From NCBI RefSeq assembly GCF_039529295.1, contig NZ_BAAAMN010000003.1, positions 1 to 64,000 on the forward strand: 64,000 bases of DNA, read 5' to 3'. Positions 60,322 to 64,000 of the stretch are shown here, piece by piece. The stretch comes from Yaniella flava (GTDB taxonomy: Bacteria > Actinomycetota > Actinomycetes > Actinomycetales > Micrococcaceae). Position 1 is the stretch's first letter. Each line of letters starts with the position of its first letter. The translations under genes and the position numbers were made by a program. The notes under the pieces are model-generated. The model ran no database searches. It was not told the origin of the DNA and saw only the letters and a list, made by a program, of their open reading frames with translations.

Positions 60322-61299
60322 TTAGCGGATACCCAGCTGCGAGGTACATGATGGCCAGGCTCCCCAGCCTTGTCCCGCACGGACCTTTTCAGCTGTTGCA
60401 ATCTGCTGCGCACGGGTCGCTTGGTCTGCGGTTGGCGCGTACTGGGTGCCTCCGAAGGCAGCCCATGTACTTGCCGAGAATTGCAAACCTCCGTAGTAAC
60501 CGTTACCGGTGTTGATCGACCAGTTTCCTCCGGATTCACACTGTGCCAAACGGTCCCAGGTCGAACCGTTGGTGACTTCTGGAGCGGAAGCGCCGGTATT
60601 ACCATCCGAAGACGATGAAGACGACGATGACGATTCGGAAGAGCTCGAGGATTCAGGCTCCTCTTCAGGTTCTGGTTCCTTGGTGCCGCGCAGTACGACT
60701 GCATCGGTTGGTTCTTCGGTGATCTCGCGGCTGATTTCGTTCTTGTCGACTTCTTCACCATCTTCGGTGGTGACTTCGTAGGTCACGCTGGCTGTACCAT
60801 TTGAACCTTCGGTTTCGGTTTTGGTTTTGCCTTCTTCAAGAGTGTTGTCGTCTTCGTACGTGGTCTCGTACTCAACAGCTTCCTCTTCGGTGACTTCGGT
60901 CTTTTCAACGACGGTCACCGTAATAGCGGTGCTGTCATTAATGTTTGCATCGAGCTGGGGAGAGACTTTATCGTCTGCTCCAACGGACACACTGGCGTTG
61001 TCCAGGACTTCCTGGACCGTTTCACCGGTGCTCAAAACTTCTTTCGTATCCCCGGCAACAGTGATATCGATTGCCTGTGGCAGCTCGAACTGATCAGCGC
61101 TCAGAGGCGTAATAGATGAAACTCGCTCGATGTCGAGAGGCTCTTCGGCTGGCTGTTCTTCGTTCTCGGCGTCGGCAGTGACAGGCTTATCGGCATTTGC
61201 TTGTGTCACGACGAATGCTGCGAGGCCGCCTACTACCAGGACAAGGGCTGCAATCTGAGCCACGATCTTGGTCAGAGTGCCGCTGAAAATGCTTGACAT
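60322..61299 (-). CDS. rpfB: Resuscitation-promoting factor, RpfB-like
   Basis: A 325-residue secreted or membrane-tethered peptidoglycan enzyme. Signal/anchor helix IVAQIAALVLVVGGLAAFVV near 12-31, one DUF348 domain (ITVAGDTKEVLSTGETVQEVL), a G5 domain (VTVVEKTEVTEEEAVEYETTYEDD onward), a Glu/Ser-rich linker with two Ser runs (about 205-235), then the Rpf transglycosylase domain with catalytic Glu in WDRLAQCESGGNWSINTGNGYYGGLQFS (split: CESGGNW near 255-261, GLQFS). Classical RpfB has three DUF348 repeats, so this is a short form. ATG 61299 fits the signal helix; an upstream start would not. Confidence 0.92.
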   Translation of the reverse strand: MSSIFSGTLTKIVAQIAALVLVVGGLAAFVVTQANADKPVTADAENEEQPAEEPLDIERVSSITPLSADQFELPQAIDITVAGDTKEVLSTGETVQEVLDNASVSVGADDKVSPQLDANINDSTAITVTVVEKTEVTEEEAVEYETTYEDDNTLEEGKTKTETEGSNGTASVTYEVTTEDGEEVDKNEISREITEEPTDAVVLRGTKEPEPEEEPESSSSSESSSSSSSSSDGNTGASAPEVTNGSTWDRLAQCESGGNWSINTGNGYYGGLQFSASTWAAFGGTQYAPTADQATRAQQIATAEKVRAGQGWGAWPSCTSQLGIR

Positions 61300-61374
61300 A
61301 TAGAAATTCCAAAGTGTTGAGATTCCGACGCAGCGGCACTTTTCGCCAGCGCGTCGATTGCATAACTCAAGACT

Positions 61375-61410
61375 GTAACGGAAAGATAACAATGATTACA
61401 AATCGGTAAC
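61375..61410. promoter_or_regulatory. GTAAC repeat array upstream of rpfB
   Basis: On the plus strand GTAAC (61375), ATAAC (61386), ATTAC (61395) and GTAAC (61406) follow at 11, 9 and 11 bases, about one helical turn each, 76 to 111 bases before the rpfB ATG. The pattern resembles MtrA/GlnR-type direct repeats; MtrA is known to control rpf genes in actinobacteria. Confidence 0.45.
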
Positions 61411-61462
61411 GGAGTTTGTTGAGCATTTCTCGGTCGCCCAGCCCGAACTCGCGGCCAGATGC

Positions 61463-62428
61463 CTAGTCAACCATGAATTTTCCATAGACGCGCTGGGTAT
61501 TGTCAAAGATCACGGTGCCGAGATCTTCGACGGTTTGATCACGGCTCTCAGCGAGTTGATACAACGTATGTGGCACCAGATACGGCGCGTTTGGCCTGCC
61601 CCGATGTGGATGCGGGGTCAAAAACGGTGAATCGGATTCGACTAACAACAGGTCTTCCCGCATGACCTGTGCTGCCGCGCGAGATGCGTTGTTGTTTTTG
61701 AAGGTCACAACCCCGGAGAAGGACGCGTACCAACCATGTTCGTTCAAGATCGTCGCCATGTCAGCATCGCCTGAATAGGAATGAAACACGACATGTTCGG
61801 GCAACTGCTCCATTGATAACAACGTGGCAACAACGTCATCATGAGCGTCCCGGTCATGAATTTGTAGGGCAAGTCCGAGTTCAACCGCAATCTCGATGTG
61901 ACGCTTGAACGCGGATTTTTGTACCTCCCAGTTATCTTCGCCTTCTGTCCGGTAGTAGTCCAGACCGGTTTCACCGATACAGACAACTTGTGGGTGGGCT
62001 GCGAGTTTTTTGATTGTCTCGAGTGCCTCGTCCAATGTACCGTCGCGTGCCAACTCAACGGTGTCATTGGGATGAATCGCAAGTGCGCCGCGCAGCCGTG
62101 GCTCTTGGTCAAGTGCCTCGAGGGTGTATTTGGCGGATTCAAGATCCGTGGCCACTTGCACCGCCCCGACCACATTGACGGTGGTTGCCGCATCCATCGC
62201 CTGAGTTGGCGTGACGTGCACCAGCCCGTCCCGAAAGTCGAGGTGAGCGTGGTTGTCGATGACCGGAACCGGCGAGGGTGCTGGTGCCGGAGGGTAGACG
62301 AGTTTGCGCTTGCGTCCGGTGTATTCATCGGTCGCAGAGCGTACGGGGCTGCCATCGCTGCCAACATTGTCGGTCTGTGGCAGGTAGTGCTGAGGAGTCT
62401 GTGGTTCGGGTTGTGCTGAGGTGGACAT
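61463..62428 (-). CDS. tatD: TatD family metal-dependent hydrolase
   Basis: A 321-residue TatD-type DNase. Metal ligands: DNHAHLDF near 59-66 (HxH), GETGLDYYR (Glu), IHDRDAHDD (His), VVFHSYSGD (His) and ESDSPFLTP (Asp). N-terminal extension of about 55 residues (Pro/Gln rich) before the TIM barrel. Upstream of rpfB and rsmA as in other actinobacteria. ATG 62428, 18 bases after a long hairpin. Confidence 0.9.
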   Translation of the reverse strand: MSTSAQPEPQTPQHYLPQTDNVGSDGSPVRSATDEYTGRKRKLVYPPAPAPSPVPVIDNHAHLDFRDGLVHVTPTQAMDAATTVNVVGAVQVATDLESAKYTLEALDQEPRLRGALAIHPNDTVELARDGTLDEALETIKKLAAHPQVVCIGETGLDYYRTEGEDNWEVQKSAFKRHIEIAVELGLALQIHDRDAHDDVVATLLSMEQLPEHVVFHSYSGDADMATILNEHGWYASFSGVVTFKNNNASRAAAQVMREDLLLVESDSPFLTPHPHRGRPNAPYLVPHTLYQLAESRDQTVEDLGTVIFDNTQRVYGKFMVD

Positions 62429-62446
62429 GACCCCTAGCTTAACCGT

Positions 62447-62484
62447 CACTGCCCCACCGAGTTCAACGACTCGATGGGGCAGTG
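62447..62484 (-). terminator. Hairpin between gabD and tatD
   Basis: Arms CACTGCCCCA-C-CGAG and CTCG-A-TGGGGCAGTG with an 8-base loop: 14 pairs and one C/A mismatch. It follows the gabD stop by 13 bases but has no T-run on the minus strand and ends 18 bases before the tatD ATG. Confidence 0.7.
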
Positions 62485-62497
62485 TGTCGGTATGAAC

Positions 62498-63979
62498 TTA
62501 TTTTACGTTGTGTGGGTTTGGCATACCGATGTACTGAACTGAGGTGTACTCAGCAATCCCTTCGGTGCCACCTTCGCGACCCATGCCGGACTGTTTGACG
62601 CCACCAAATGGTGCAGCAGCGTTGGAGATGACGCCGGCGTTGAAACCGATCAGGCCGAATTCGATTTGGTCTGCAACTCGCAGTGCGCGATTGTGGTCCT
62701 TGGTGTACATGTAGGCGGCCAGGCCATATTCGGAGGCGTTCGCCAACCGAATAGCATGGTCTTCGTCTTTGAACTGCACAACCGGTGCCACTGGGCCAAA
62801 GATCTCTTGGGCCAAGATGGGTGAATTTTCCAGCACGGACAGGATGGTTGGTTCATAGAAGTAGCCGTCGCCGTCAACCTTTTTGCCACCGGTGACCACT
62901 TCAGCGCCTGCTTCGACGGCTTCGGTCACGAGACCGTGGACGTCTTCACGCGCGTTTTCGTCGATGATTGGACCAACGTTGACGTCGGCTTCGGTACCAC
63001 GTCCGACTTTGCGTGCGCGCATGGCTTCAGCAAATTTGGTGTTGAATTCTTCGGCAACGTCTTCGTGCACCAAAATACGGTTTGCAGCGGTGCACGCTTC
63101 ACCCATGTTGCGCAGCTTGGCAGCCATCGCACCCTCGACTGCAGCGTCGATGTCGGCGTCGTCGAACACGATGAATGGCGCGTTGCCGCCCAGTTCCATC
63201 GAGGTCCGCAGCACGTTTTCCGACGCATCGGCGAGCAGACGACGACCAACCGGAGTGGAACCCGTGAAGGAGATCTTACGCAGACGGCTATCTTTCATCA
63301 GTGGACCCGAGATCTTCGAGGCTGACGAGCCCGACACGACGTTGAGCACACCGGCTGGCAGACCTGCATCGAGCATTGTCTGGGCGAAGTACTGCGAGGT
63401 CAGCGGGGTCAACTGTGCTGGCTTGAGCACCATGGTGGCCCCTGCGGCAACCGCCGGGGCGACTTTACGAGTGGCCATGGCCAGCGGGAAGTTCCACGGC
63501 GTGACCAACAGTGATGGGCCAACTGGTTTGTGACGCACGATCATGGAGAGATTGCCCTCTGGGGTGGTGCCGAAGCGGCCGTAGTGACGCACGGTTTCTT
63601 CGGAGAACCAGCGGAGGAATTCGCCGCCGTAGTTCACTTCACCACGTGATTCAGCAAGTGGTTTACCCATTTCCAGGGTCATCAGCAGTGCGAAATCTTC
63701 GGCGCGCTCCTGCACGAGGTCGAAGGCACGACGCAGAATCTCGGCGCGTTCACGTGGTGCGGTCAAAGCCCACTCGGCTTGGACTTCGTCAGCTGCAGCC
63801 AGCGCTTTCAGGGCATCTTCGGAGCCGCCGTCTTGCAGACGGAGAAGTTCTTTACCGGTGGCTGGGTCGTATACCGGAAAGGTATTTCCGGAAGAGGCGT
63901 CTACCCATTCACCATTGATGAGTAGGCCGGTGGGAACGCGTTCGAGCAGTTCTTTTTCTTGTTGTGCGCTGACAGTCAC
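62498..63979 (-). CDS. gabD: NAD(P)-dependent succinate-semialdehyde dehydrogenase
   Basis: A 493-residue aldehyde dehydrogenase of the SSADH type. NAD motif VTPWNFPLAMATRKVAPA near 159-176, FTGSTPVGRRL near 238-248, catalytic Glu in MELGGNAPFIV near 260-270, catalytic Cys in GEACTAANRI near 293-302 and EIFGPVAPV near 390-398. It oxidises succinate semialdehyde to succinate at the end of the GABA route. Other ALDH substrates are possible; no gabT is in the window. Confidence 0.9.
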   Translation of the reverse strand: MTVSAQQEKELLERVPTGLLINGEWVDASSGNTFPVYDPATGKELLRLQDGGSEDALKALAAADEVQAEWALTAPRERAEILRRAFDLVQERAEDFALLMTLEMGKPLAESRGEVNYGGEFLRWFSEETVRHYGRFGTTPEGNLSMIVRHKPVGPSLLVTPWNFPLAMATRKVAPAVAAGATMVLKPAQLTPLTSQYFAQTMLDAGLPAGVLNVVSGSSASKISGPLMKDSRLRKISFTGSTPVGRRLLADASENVLRTSMELGGNAPFIVFDDADIDAAVEGAMAAKLRNMGEACTAANRILVHEDVAEEFNTKFAEAMRARKVGRGTEADVNVGPIIDENAREDVHGLVTEAVEAGAEVVTGGKKVDGDGYFYEPTILSVLENSPILAQEIFGPVAPVVQFKDEDHAIRLANASEYGLAAYMYTKDHNRALRVADQIEFGLIGFNAGVISNAAAPFGGVKQSGMGREGGTEGIAEYTSVQYIGMPNPHNVK

Positions 63980-64000
63980 GGGGTACCTTCTTTCGATGTG

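Noticed and set aside
61300..61462. c-di-AMP (ydaO) riboswitch before rpfB
   Set aside because: Such riboswitches precede some rpf genes, but I cannot find the conserved core in these 163 bases.

Overview
The window reads as chromosomal DNA of an actinobacterium, most likely Micrococcales/Micrococcaceae. Evidence: GTG and TTG starts are common; there is an RpfB-type resuscitation factor, an acyl-CoA carboxylase with an epsilon subunit, LpdA-type quinone reductase and DUF2505; and several gene orders match the actinobacterial pattern known from Mycobacterium (birA / accD-accE-maf-accA, lpdA / pnp-pgm, pth-rplY-prs-glmU, tatD-rpfB-rsmA-ispE, ligA-gatCAB). Base composition looks moderate for the phylum, which would suit a Yaniella/Enteractinococcus-like genus; that placement is inference. 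I see no phage, transposon, CRISPR array or rRNA. There is one tRNA, and no gap between genes exceeds 300 bases.

Layout: 1-2.2 kb has two membrane proteins and an APH-like kinase. 2.4-12.4 kb is a compact minus-strand run of overlapping genes: birA, PH-domain protein, adenylate cyclase, PP2C phosphatase, ligA, inositol-phosphatase-like, GNAT, gatC, gatA, gatB. 12.4-18.6 kb is the acyl-CoA carboxylase locus. 18.7-28.6 kb has an MHS transporter, acetoacetyl-CoA synthetase, LpdA, a nucleoside-catabolism operon (PNP, sugar-phosphate mutase, DeoC) and an acyltransferase. 28.6-36.9 kb has mfd, pth, rplY, prs, glmU and tRNA-Gln. 37-40.8 kb holds a second gatCAB. 41-42.7 kb has a PfpI protein, tag and ogt. 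42.8-48.7 kb is an NrtR-nadA-nadB-nadC-cysteine desulfurase operon with a palindromic operator. 48.7-56.4 kb has SMR, MFS, DMT and MMPL exporters, a Nei glycosylase and a MarR regulator. 56.5-64 kb has ABC-F, IspE-like, RsmA, RpfB, TatD and GabD.

The most striking feature is a double gatCAB. The copy at the usual ligA locus has an uninterrupted GatA that has lost the whole Lys-Ser-Ser amidase triad (Lys to Ser, cis-Ser loop deleted, Ser to Thr), while its GatB looks intact. A complete second gatCAB lies near tRNA-Gln(UUG). The IspE at its usual place after rsmA is likewise in frame but has lost its catalytic Lys, substrate His, Gly-rich loop pattern and catalytic Asp. Two core enzymes have thus become pseudoenzymes at their ancestral loci. 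Smaller signals are remnants of a TetR and a MarR gene, and palindromic operators at the nad, aacS, acc and marR/MMPL promoters.
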